Below, piece by piece: positions 1-6,548 of a DNA stretch of 9,918 nucleotides. The notes below the pieces were generated by a model. It ran no database searches. It was not told where the DNA came from and saw only the letters and a program-made list of their open reading frames with translations. Positions within the stretch are counted from its first letter, which is position 1, and each line of letters starts with the position of its first letter. The stretch covers positions 3,257 to 13,174 of the forward strand of contig JAGTQT010000035.1 in assembly GCA_018396615.1 (NCBI GenBank). The letters run 5' to 3'. A program made the translations under genes and the position numbers. This stretch comes from Candidatus Bathyarchaeota archaeon. GTDB lineage: Archaea > Thermoproteota > Bathyarchaeia > Bathyarchaeales > Bathycorpusculaceae.

Positions 1-1002
1 AGTTTCATTGCTTAATTTCGAAAGACGCCCGCCTCGTGCAATGAGACAATCAGTGGCGATTATGCTTGGTCCACCAGCGTTAGTGATTATTGTAAGATTT
101 GGTCCTTTTGGATTTGATTGCATCGCCAAAGCTTCAGCACAGCTAAACAGATCATTTATCGCTTCAACACGAACAATTCCAGCGCGTCTAAAAGCCGCGT
201 CGTAAATTACATCTTCTCCGCAGAGGGCGCCGATATGAGAAACTGTTGCTTCTGCGCTCTCAGGAAATCGTCCCGCTTTTACTACCACGATAGGTTTGGC
301 TCTAGCGAATCCTCTAGAAGCACTCATAAATTTCCGCGCGTCTGTGACACACTCAATGTAGAGTATGATGCTTCGTGTTTGAACATCATTTCCGAAATAA
401 TCAATCAGATCTCCAAGATCCACGTCAATCATTGATCCCGTTGAGACTACAGCACTAAAACCAATGTTTGCCTCAGCAGCCCAATCTAGCACCGAAGCAC
501 ATAATGCTGCACTTTGAGAAATGAACGCTATTCTTCCAGGCATGGCTGTTTTATTTGCAAACGTGGCGTTTAGTTTGATTTTTGGTCGCATTATTCCAAG
601 GCTGTTGGGCCCGATGATTCGCATGCTGTATTTATTTTTGAGTTCAAGAATTTGATTCTCGAGTACTTCTCCTTCTTTTCCTGTTTCTCTAAAACCAGCT
701 GAAATAATGATTGCTCCCGCTACGCCGGCTTTTCCACATTCTTCCACGATTTGCGGAACTGTATGCGCTGGAGTTGCTATTATTGCGAGATCTATTTGCC
801 ACGGGATTTTGGTGACGCTTGGGTAAGCAGTAATGCCTTGAACTGTGGGTCTGAAAGGATTAACGGGGTAAACTACTCCAGTGTAGCCTACACCGACCAA
901 ATTTCGTATGAGCCTAGCGCCAACTGATCCTTCTTTGTCGCTTGCGCCTATAACTGCAATTCGTTTAGGATTGAAGATTTTGTCGAGGTTTTCAGTGCCC
1001 AC
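1..1002 (-). CDS. Acyl-CoA synthetase (ADP/NDP-forming), CoA-binding (alpha) part, truncated by window edge
   Basis: The reading frame is open from the left edge and was translated by hand; the C-terminus lies outside the window. The family converts acyl-CoA, ADP and phosphate to acid, CoA and ATP in the cytoplasm. Numbered from the GTG start: a Rossmann CoA-binding domain with IAVIGASD (about 15-22) and YPVNP; GPNSLG (131-136); ISQSAAL (from 161); a Glu in YIECV (about 217); and SHIGALCG with the His at about 256. The Glu and His match the two residues that take part in phosphate transfer in characterised enzymes. NAGGP follows near the edge. ATG at 1017 is in frame, but it is preceded by no good ribosome site. 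GGAGG (1011-1015) lies 8 bases before GTG at 1002, so GTG is preferred. Whether an ATP-grasp beta part is fused (about 700 residues) or separate (about 460) cannot be seen. It could act on acetate or on branched or aryl acids. Confidence 0.9.
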   Translation of the reverse strand, partial: MGTENLDKIFNPKRIAVIGASDKEGSVGARLIRNLVGVGYTGVVYPVNPFRPTVQGITAYPSVTKIPWQIDLAIIATPAHTVPQIVEECGKAGVAGAIIISAGFRETGKEGEVLENQILELKNKYSMRIIGPNSLGIMRPKIKLNATFANKTAMPGRIAFISQSAALCASVLDWAAEANIGFSAVVSTGSMIDVDLGDLIDYFGNDVQTRSIILYIECVTDARKFMSASRGFARAKPIVVVKAGRFPESAEATVSHIGALCGEDVIYDAAFRRAGIVRVEAINDLFSCAEALAMQSNPKGPNLTIITNAGGPSIIATDCLIARGGRLSKLSNET

Positions 1003-1040
1003 CCTCACGCCCTCCATTCTTTACAGAACTGCCCTTCACA

Positions 1041-1070
1041 TGTTAGTATATACGATACATATCCTTTAAA
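1041..1070 (-). promoter_or_regulatory. Putative promoter of the acyl-CoA synthetase gene
   Basis: On the minus strand a TTTAAA box (1065-1070) lies about 65 bases before the preferred GTG start. A second A/T-rich stretch, TATATAC-like, lies at 1047-1052. Either could be the TATA box. The rest of the interval between this gene and asnS shows only a weak 5-bp hairpin (AGAAG/CTTCT, about 1092-1112) and no other gene. Confidence 0.35.
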
Positions 1071-1135
1071 GTATTCCTAAATGACCTATACCAGAAGAAA
1101 CTAGACTGCTTCTCTCAACATTTCATTTTACAGTT

Positions 1136-2428
1136 TTAGGGATAAATTCTAGTGATTGTCCTAGGGAAAGGAATTGTTTCCCGTATGTGCTTTAGTTTAC
1201 ATATCCACATCACAGTTCTTTCAAGTCCCAATCCAAACCCCGAGTGCGGCACTGAACCATACCTTCTCAAATCTAAGTACCACTCGTACGCCTTCTTTGG
1301 CAAACCGAACTCTTCTATTCGCTGCTCTAGCAGTTTCAAATCGTGAATTCTTTCGCTTCCTCCAATTATTTCGCCGTAGCCTTCCGGAGCCATTAAGTCA
1401 GCGCAGAGTGCAACTTCAGGATTTTTCGGGTCAGGTTGCATGTAGAAAGCCTTGACTTTTGCCGGGTATCTGTGAACGAACACGGGTTTTTCAAATTTCA
1501 ATGAAATGAATCTTTCATGAGGTGCTCCCAAGTCTTCTCCCCATTGTATTGGATATTTGGCTTTCTGCAGCATCTCTATTGCTTCCGTGTAGCTGATTCT
1601 TTCGAAGGGAGGCTCAACTTTTTCCAGAGGCTTTAAGTCTCTTTTTAATGTTTCAAGTTCTCGCTTTCTTTTTTCTAAGACTGTTTTCACTATATATGTG
1701 ACTAATTCTTCTTGAAGCTTCAAGTTGTCCTCGAAAGTGTAGAATGCCATTTCAGGTTCAAGCATCCAGAACTCTGTTAAATGCCGTGGAGTTTTTGATT
1801 TTTCAGCTCGGAAGGTTGGTCCGAAACAGTAAACTTTGCCAAACGCGGCGATTGTAGCCTCAACATAAAGCTGTCCGCTTTGTGTTAGGAATGCTTTGTC
1901 GCCGAAATATGGAACTTCAAAAAGAGTTGCAACACCCTCTACGGCGGCTGGAGTTAGAATTGGAGAATCCGTTAAGGTGAAACCTCTTTCGTCCAAGAAA
2001 TCTCTGCATGCTTTCACGATTTCGGCTCTCACTTTCAATATGGCAACTTGCCTCGGACTCCGCACCCATAATTGTCGAAAGCCGAGCAAAAAATCGATGC
2101 CATGTTCCTTCTTGCCTAATGGATATTCTGGTTCTGCCAAATGGATAATTTGTAAATCCTTAATTCTTATTTCGTAGCCGCCTGGTGCTCTTTTGTCCTC
2201 TTTAACTAAGCCTTTAATTTTGATGGATGATTCTTGTGTTAGTTTGTCAGCGTCGCTGAAAACTTTTTTAGAGACTTCGTCCTTGTGAACTGTGGCTTGT
2301 ATCGTTCCAGTTCCGTCTCGCACCATCAAAAACTGGACTCCACCGCCGGAACGTTTTGTAACTAGCCAACCCTTCATCTCAACTTCTTTTTCGGTTAGTT
2401 TTCCGTCTAATATATCGCTAACGCTCAT
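1136..2428 (-). CDS. asnS: Asparaginyl-tRNA synthetase
   Basis: A cytoplasmic class IIb aminoacyl-tRNA synthetase that charges tRNA-Asn with asparagine using ATP. The product is 430 residues, the usual size for archaeal AsnRS. An N-terminal OB-fold anticodon-binding domain spans about 16-97 (GWLVTKRSGGGVQFLMVRDG), followed by the catalytic core: motif 1 around 145-165, motif 2 at about 206-226 with FRAEKSKTPRHLTEFWMLE, and motif 3 at about 397-409 with GFGLGLERTVMWI. HLTEFWMLEPE and the FPR...RIYP end point to AsnRS rather than archaeal AspRS. A TTG two codons upstream (2434) is possible, but AGGTG at 2436-2440 lies 7 bases before ATG 2428 and only 1 base before the TTG, so ATG is chosen. An encoded AsnRS means Asn-tRNA can be made directly. 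Confidence 0.95.
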   Translation of the reverse strand: MSVSDILDGKLTEKEVEMKGWLVTKRSGGGVQFLMVRDGTGTIQATVHKDEVSKKVFSDADKLTQESSIKIKGLVKEDKRAPGGYEIRIKDLQIIHLAEPEYPLGKKEHGIDFLLGFRQLWVRSPRQVAILKVRAEIVKACRDFLDERGFTLTDSPILTPAAVEGVATLFEVPYFGDKAFLTQSGQLYVEATIAAFGKVYCFGPTFRAEKSKTPRHLTEFWMLEPEMAFYTFEDNLKLQEELVTYIVKTVLEKRKRELETLKRDLKPLEKVEPPFERISYTEAIEMLQKAKYPIQWGEDLGAPHERFISLKFEKPVFVHRYPAKVKAFYMQPDPKNPEVALCADLMAPEGYGEIIGGSERIHDLKLLEQRIEEFGLPKKAYEWYLDLRRYGSVPHSGFGLGLERTVMWICKLKHIRETIPFPRTITRIYP

Positions 2429-2464
2429 GTGCAAGCACCTTCTTCAAAATTTACGGGGTAGATG

Positions 2465-2472
2465 CTTATAAA
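2465..2472 (-). promoter_or_regulatory. TATA box of asnS
   Basis: TTTATAAG on the minus strand lies about 36 bases before the asnS ATG. This is the expected distance for an archaeal TATA box with a short leader that carries the AGGTG ribosome site at 2436-2440. Confidence 0.6.
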
Positions 2473-2520
2473 TCCAAAAGAAGATTCAGCTTTTTCAGGT
2501 GAAGTTAAAACGTTCACCGT

Positions 2521-2620
2521 GCAAATTTAGCACCTTACAACCCTAATTGCATCTTTAATTTTAAACGTTTCGTTTTCAATGATAACTTTCTCGTTAAAAG
2601 TAAGGTGAATAATAAATTGC
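2521..2620. repeat. Imperfect nested inverted repeat in the asnS/CDF divergent region
   Basis: The outer arms are GCAAATTTA (2521-2529) and TAAATTGC (2613-2620), complementary apart from one bulged base. The middle arms CACCTTAC (2531-2538) and GTAAGGTG (2600-2607) are perfect. The inner arms TTTTAAACG (2559-2567) and CGTTAAAA (2592-2599) pair with one bulge. All three are nested in the same order, so a transcript of about 100 bases could fold into one long, interrupted hairpin. It overlaps a possible short ORF on the minus strand, which may be an alternative explanation. Confidence 0.35.
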
Positions 2621-2655
2621 CGCCACACAATTCTTAAATCTCTAACATTTGGCAA
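2527..2655 (-). CDS. Possible short ORF, about 42 codons, unrecognised
   Basis: On the minus strand a frame runs from a TTG (2655) to TAA (2527-2529). An internal GTG at 2628 would give 33 residues. The C-terminal part reads like protein, with VIIENETFKIKDAIRVVRC at the end. There is no ATG and no convincing ribosome site, and the frame stays open upstream into the antisense of the CDF gene. It could be a real small protein, the tail of a decayed gene, or chance. No family was recognised. Confidence 0.2.
   Translation of the reverse strand: MPNVRDLRIVWRQFIIHLTFNEKVIIENETFKIKDAIRVVRC
2633..2640 (+). promoter_or_regulatory. Putative TATA box of the CDF transporter gene
   Basis: CTTAAATC on the plus strand lies about 32 bases before the ATG at 2672. 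This spacing would give a very short leader. Only a weak purine-rich ribosome site (GAAGAAG) precedes the ATG, which fits. Confidence 0.35.
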
Positions 2656-2671
2656 TACTACGTGAAGAAGA

Positions 2672-4048
2672 ATGCATAGTATGGAAAAGCACAGTCAAAA
2701 GTTGTCAACTCTGAAGATTTCGACAGTCGCAATAATGAGTGTAGTTCTTGTTGAAGTTATCTTGGGCGTTATTGTTGGAAGCTTAGCAATCCTAAGTGAT
2801 GGCGCTCACGCGTTGTTAGATGCCATATCCATGTTTGTGCTTGTAATTGCAACAAGAGCCTCGCTTAAACCGCCAGACGAGGAACACATGTATGGACACG
2901 AAAAAATTGAGCCGATTGGCGGATTAATTGGTGGAATAATTCTCTCTGTTACAGCAGTTTTCTTGATGTTTAAGGCTGTTTTAAAACTTCTGGAAAACAA
3001 GCCATATTTGGCTTCTGAATGGGAGTTTGCGGGTTTCATAGCCATCGCCTACACTTTCTGCATAGACATCTTAAGAGTTACAATATTGCATAAGACAGAA
3101 CATGAAAGCGTAACGGTTAAAGCAGGACTATACCATGCTCTAGCGGATTTAGGTTCAACACTAATCGCGTTTCTTGGATTTGGACTAGCAACGGTTGGAA
3201 TCTTCCTCGGCGACACACTAGCTTCCATAGTTCTTAGTGCTATAATAGGTTACTTAAGCGTTAGATTAGTCTGGAGCAGCGGAATGGAGTTAAGCGATGC
3301 CATATCAAGGGATGTTGCAACAAAAGTTAGGAAGGAAATACTCAGCGTAAAAGGTGTCTGTAGATGCGAGAACTTGCGAGTCAGAAGGGCAGGCGAGAAA
3401 ACCTTTTTAGAAGCTACGGTGCAAGTGCCAGATTACATGAGTCTAGAAGAAGCGCACGCATTAGCCTCAAGGATAGAAACAGATATCAAAAGCTCTCTGG
3501 GAAACGCCGACGTCACCATCCACATTGAACCATTAGAAGCAGAAGGACGAACTGAAAAGCTTGTGGAGAAATTGGCAACTGAAGTCGAAGGCGTAAAGGA
3601 AGCTCATGAAATAAATGTAACATGCACTGGAGGAAGACTGTACATAACATTGCATGCACAAGTAGACCCAGCAATGTCCATTGAAAAATCCCATGAAATA
3701 GCGGATAAAATTGAACAAAAAGTCAGTAAAGGAATAAGGGATGTTAAAAACATAACCGTTCACATAGAACCATTTGACGCCGAACTGCGAAAAGGCTCAG
3801 CAGTAGATGAGAATGAAATAAAAGAAATTATTTATCACGCCATGGAAAAGTACAAGCAAACTTTTGAAATTAAAAAAATAGTGACTTACGTGGCTGAAAA
3901 AAGACGTTACATAAACATAGACTGCAGCTTCAGCGGCAAACCATCAATAAAAGATGCACATGAACTTGCCTCTTACATTGAAGAAAAATTAAAGGAAAAA
4001 TTCGCGGAAACAATAGTCACTGTTCACATAGAACCAGAGAAAAAATAA
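2672..4048 (+). CDS. Cation diffusion facilitator (CDF) metal transporter with three tandem C-terminal domains
   Basis: A membrane exporter of divalent cations. The N-terminal part (about 14-210) has the six hydrophobic segments of the CDF family, the YGHEKIEPIGG signature (74-84), and two HxxxD half-sites: H46/D50 in SDGAHALLD and H155/D159 in YHALAD. Two His and two Asp form the transport site typical of zinc-selective members, so zinc is the best guess. Ordinary CDF proteins are about 300 residues with one ferredoxin-like cytoplasmic domain. This one has 458 residues and three such domains in a row (about 211-290, 291-372 and 378-458). Each has a helix with a conserved His (HALA 262, HEIA 341, HELA 430) and ends in HIEP (His 284, 364, 452). 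The start could instead be the in-frame ATG at 2681. The gene converges on the beta-propeller gene with 5 bases between stops. Confidence 0.93.
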   Translation: MHSMEKHSQKLSTLKISTVAIMSVVLVEVILGVIVGSLAILSDGAHALLDAISMFVLVIATRASLKPPDEEHMYGHEKIEPIGGLIGGIILSVTAVFLMFKAVLKLLENKPYLASEWEFAGFIAIAYTFCIDILRVTILHKTEHESVTVKAGLYHALADLGSTLIAFLGFGLATVGIFLGDTLASIVLSAIIGYLSVRLVWSSGMELSDAISRDVATKVRKEILSVKGVCRCENLRVRRAGEKTFLEATVQVPDYMSLEEAHALASRIETDIKSSLGNADVTIHIEPLEAEGRTEKLVEKLATEVEGVKEAHEINVTCTGGRLYITLHAQVDPAMSIEKSHEIADKIEQKVSKGIRDVKNITVHIEPFDAELRKGSAVDENEIKEIIYHAMEKYKQTFEIKKIVTYVAEKRRYINIDCSFSGKPSIKDAHELASYIEEKLKEKFAETIVTVHIEPEKK

Positions 4049-4053
4049 GAAGG

Positions 4054-5910
4054 TTAAGGAAGTTCAATTTCGTTTATGAAATGCAAGTCGTCCAAGCTGT
4101 TCATTTTAACTTTCTTGTCAGACACCGTGTAGAGTACTTCCTCAATGTAAAATATTCGCTTCACCCAGTAACTAGGGGTCCATACATCCATCCCTACAGA
4201 TAAGTGAGTAATATTTCCTCTGAGCACAAAACCTTCAAGAGACACACTAAACACATAAGCACCTTGCCACACTGGTTCTCCTAATGCCCAAGGAGGTACA
4301 CCGTCAGGATATTCGCTTTCATCTATTTCTGCAACTAAAACGGGTATAGCTAGAAGATTTCTTGACTTATCAAAAAGAAACGCTTTATGATCACTCAGAA
4401 CCAGTGAATCTGATCCCCTATCACCAATCGTGTAGTTTGCTATTTGTTTTGGATTGTTTACGTCGGTGACGTCAAAGAGGGATATTTTTACTCCTTGATA
4501 CCATGCAAAGTCTCCTTCGTCTGCTTCGACCGTATGTTTGCCTATACCTATTAGATGCGTTTCATCATAAGGATGCAGATAATCTGAGTATCCTGGAATG
4601 TGCAGTTCTCCTAGAACTGATGGATTGGTTGGTTGGCTTAAGTCTATCACGAACAATGGGTCAGTTTTTTTGAAAGTTACAAAATAAGCTCTATTGCCCA
4701 TGAATCTGGCGGAATGGAAGTTTTCACCAAGTGCAAGCCCTTCCAGTTTTCCAACTACGCTTAGATTCATGTCTAGCACGTAGAGGTTTGTTTGCGTTGT
4801 CCAGTTCTGTGTCCACGACGTTGTTTCGATTCTGAAATAGTCGCTGTATTCGTCCATTGAAAATTGATTGCGTTCATGCCCTGGCACTGTTCCTCTGGCT
4901 TCGCATGTCATATTACTACCTTGAACACGTATTCGGTAGATAGTGGTATTGCCATTCCAGTCCCAGCTTCTATATGTCACATAAATATTGTTAAGTGAGA
5001 CGTACATGTTGCATGTGCCGCCAAGCATTAGTGTCAAGTAAACTGGTGATTCCGTTATGTTTTGCATGTTCATAGCAAAGAATGTTGTATACTGATAGTA
5101 GTCGTCAGTTCCATTGAAGTATCGGATTTCAGTGGGAGCAATCCGTATGATTTTACCGTCAGAGCTAATTTCAGGAAGGAAAAGCGTTTCATTAATCAAA
5201 TAAGCTGCTTCACTGACAATGAAGTAGACATAGTCACCAATCATTCTGGAGTTGAAGTAGCTACCTGAAATGACAAGGTCGCGCAAAAGTATTGGATTGT
5301 CAGAATTTTTGACATCGTATACTTTCACGAAAGTCTTGATGTCAACAACGTAATATTTATCGTAAACTAGTGGAAAGTGATATTCTGACCCTAAAATCGC
5401 TAACTTGTCGCCGTTGACAAAGATTCCAATAGGATATAGATTCTCAAAGGTTATTTTTGAAACTATTTTAGCCTGCGTGGGAGGATAAGCTCTCAGGATA
5501 TAAACCGCATTACCAGACAAAGTGTACATATAACCCCTATCGTCAACTTTTACAACGTCTGCTTCATCTACTCCAGCAACTTGAATGTTTGTGGTTGAAT
5601 GCGAAGGAGCAGCACTTTTCACTATTCCGCTTTCGGATAGTATGCCAAGCGAGTTAGTGAACCTGGCATCTGCAGGTCCATAAATCCAGAAAGGTGCTTG
5701 ATTTCTAGAATTCATTCTTAAGAAGTTCTTCAGCTCTTCCTCGGATTGAAATGATGAGAGCAAAGGAGACGGTGGTGCTGAGACTGGTGGAGCGCCGGGA
5801 GTATACTTAAACGGGGTAATGATGTTAAGAATTACTGTTGTTAACATAGAGGCGAGCAGAATAGCAGCGAGTCCATAGATGAGTGCTTGTTTCTTAATTT
5901 TGCTTTCCAC
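4054..5910 (-). CDS. Membrane-anchored secreted beta-propeller protein (COG4880-like)
   Basis: The product has 618 residues. An uncleaved-looking signal anchor spans about 9-31, after a Lys-rich N-terminus (MESKIKKQ), followed by a Pro-rich linker (38-49). The rest should lie outside the cell. VAGVDEADVVKVD (111-123) followed by repeated strands of the type YVVDIKTFVKVYDV and FVIDLSQPTNPSVLGEL matches the archaeal and bacterial secreted family with a C-terminal beta-propeller distantly related to WD40 repeats. Nine N-x-S/T sequons (for example NET, NGT, NIT, NWT, NYT) fit an N-glycosylated surface protein. The molecular role of the family is not established; a scaffold or ligand-binding role is inference. 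The start is GTG, supported by AGGTG (5919-5923) 8 bases upstream. Its nearest upstream neighbour in the same direction is a membrane winged-helix regulator. Confidence 0.85.
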   Translation of the reverse strand: MESKIKKQALIYGLAAILLASMLTTVILNIITPFKYTPGAPPVSAPPSPLLSSFQSEEELKNFLRMNSRNQAPFWIYGPADARFTNSLGILSESGIVKSAAPSHSTTNIQVAGVDEADVVKVDDRGYMYTLSGNAVYILRAYPPTQAKIVSKITFENLYPIGIFVNGDKLAILGSEYHFPLVYDKYYVVDIKTFVKVYDVKNSDNPILLRDLVISGSYFNSRMIGDYVYFIVSEAAYLINETLFLPEISSDGKIIRIAPTEIRYFNGTDDYYQYTTFFAMNMQNITESPVYLTLMLGGTCNMYVSLNNIYVTYRSWDWNGNTTIYRIRVQGSNMTCEARGTVPGHERNQFSMDEYSDYFRIETTSWTQNWTTQTNLYVLDMNLSVVGKLEGLALGENFHSARFMGNRAYFVTFKKTDPLFVIDLSQPTNPSVLGELHIPGYSDYLHPYDETHLIGIGKHTVEADEGDFAWYQGVKISLFDVTDVNNPKQIANYTIGDRGSDSLVLSDHKAFLFDKSRNLLAIPVLVAEIDESEYPDGVPPWALGEPVWQGAYVFSVSLEGFVLRGNITHLSVGMDVWTPSYWVKRIFYIEEVLYTVSDKKVKMNSLDDLHFINEIELP

Positions 5911-5955
5911 TGATTAATCACCTACCTACTCATTAAAATTTCAGCGATATTTCAT

Positions 5956-5983
5956 GCTATACTTTGGAACGCGATGTTCCAAA
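5956..5983 (-). promoter_or_regulatory. Palindromic candidate operator (5963-5983) next to a TATA-like box of the beta-propeller gene
   Basis: TTTGGAAC (5963-5970), GCGAT (5971-5975), GTTCCAAA (5976-5983): perfect 8-bp arms around 5 bases. It lies between the stop of the winged-helix gene and the start of the beta-propeller gene. It abuts AGTATAGC (5956-5963, read on the minus strand), a TATA-like box about 50 bases before the GTG start. As DNA this is a symmetric dimer-binding site at the position where TFB contacts a promoter. As RNA it would be a hairpin 2 bases after the regulator's stop codon, but no T-run follows, so a terminator is less likely. Confidence 0.5.
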
Positions 5984-5985
5984 AG

Positions 5986-6435
5986 TTAGTACGGTCGTAA
6001 AGACCATACTCGAAATGCTTCATACCAGAAGATAATGGAGACAATGGCTCCGAAAGTTATTATGAACAAGTTTTCTCTTGTAATTCCTTGAACGAGGAAT
6101 AAAAGGAAAAGAGCATAAAAAACAGTGGAAAATACGGCATAAAAGAAGTAGCGCGGAAACAATAATCTTCCCAGCTTGACAAAGTGCCTAAGCACGCCGA
6201 TTTTGACTTCGTTAACTAAGAAATAGTGGCCGCCAACATTCTGCTTCTCAACCAATCCCAATTCTCGAAGTTGCTCAAGATGATGCTGCGCCACGCTGGG
6301 ACTGCTGAAATGCAAGGCTTTCTGAACTTCTCGAACACTGAGGGGATGACCGCTTTTCAAAAGAAGCCAGTATACTTTCCAAGCCTTTCCCCTAAGCGCG
6401 TACTCAAACTTTGCCTCTTCGGCCTCATTCAACAA
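5986..6435 (-). CDS. Winged-helix transcription regulator with two C-terminal membrane helices
   Basis: The product has 149 residues. Positions 12-75 form an ArsR/MarR-like winged helix: LSVREVQKAL, then recognition helix SSPSVAQHHLEQLRELG (44-60) and wing GLVEKQNVGGHYFLV (60-74). This is followed by two hydrophobic helices, about 95-116 and 122-140, with a short loop (TREN) between. The protein is therefore probably a membrane-tethered DNA-binding regulator; what it senses is unknown. The start is probably TTG at 6435 (a second TTG follows at 6432); a stop lies in frame at 6448-6450, and no ATG or GTG lies between. The ribosome site is weak (GAGAAG). A palindrome just after its stop, beside the promoter of the downstream beta-propeller gene, is a plausible target. 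Confidence 0.8.
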   Translation of the reverse strand: MLNEAEEAKFEYALRGKAWKVYWLLLKSGHPLSVREVQKALHFSSPSVAQHHLEQLRELGLVEKQNVGGHYFLVNEVKIGVLRHFVKLGRLLFPRYFFYAVFSTVFYALFLLFLVQGITRENLFIITFGAIVSIIFWYEAFRVWSLRPY

Positions 6436-6450
6436 GCAACACGCTTCTCA

Positions 6451-6481
6451 AAATATAGTTCTAGAATATGACACTTATAAG
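6451..6481 (-). promoter_or_regulatory. Promoter region of the winged-helix regulator
   Basis: CTTATAAG (6474-6481) is about 39 bases before the TTG start and is the best TATA candidate. A second box, CTATATTT (6452-6459 on the minus strand), is about 17 bases before it, which is too close for normal use. Between them sits the palindrome TTCTAGAA (6459-6466). Its TAGAAC edge, read on the minus strand, weakly resembles the GGAAC half-site at 5966-5970, so autoregulation is possible but unproven. Confidence 0.35.
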
Positions 6482-6544
6482 TCCAATTTTTAGAACAATA
6501 CTAAGGATGGCAACATAATATAGACTGATTTCTTCACCAAACAT
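6461..6544 (-). CDS. Possible 27-residue membrane peptide downstream of the prenyltransferase
   Basis: The ATG at 6544 lies 4 bases after the TGA of the prenyltransferase gene. GGTGA, overlapping that stop, gives a ribosome site 4 bases before it. The product begins MFGEEISLYY and continues with a hydrophobic stretch, VAILSIVLKIGLISVIF, to a TAG stop: an acidic head and one membrane helix. Its 3' end overlaps the TATA box of the next gene. Tight spacing and a ribosome site favour a real translated peptide coupled to the prenyltransferase, but at this length chance cannot be ruled out. No family was recognised. Confidence 0.35.
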   Translation of the reverse strand: MFGEEISLYYVAILSIVLKIGLISVIF

Positions 6545-6548
6545 CAAC

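Noticed and set aside
118..435. Plus-strand open frame of 105 codons
   Set aside because: It is antisense to the acyl-CoA synthetase frame, whose conserved motifs are read without interruption on the minus strand; its own translation has no recognisable domain.
1092..1112. AGAAG/CTTCT hairpin after asnS as a terminator
   Set aside because: Only 5 base pairs with an 11-base loop and no T-run; not enough to call.
1896..2177. Plus-strand open frame of 93 codons
   Set aside because: Lies entirely inside asnS on the opposite strand and has no protein-like features.
3533..3763. Minus-strand open frame rich in Phe, Cys and Tyr
   Set aside because: Shadow of the second tail repeat of the CDF transporter; the composition is what reverse reading of Lys/Glu/His-rich codons gives.
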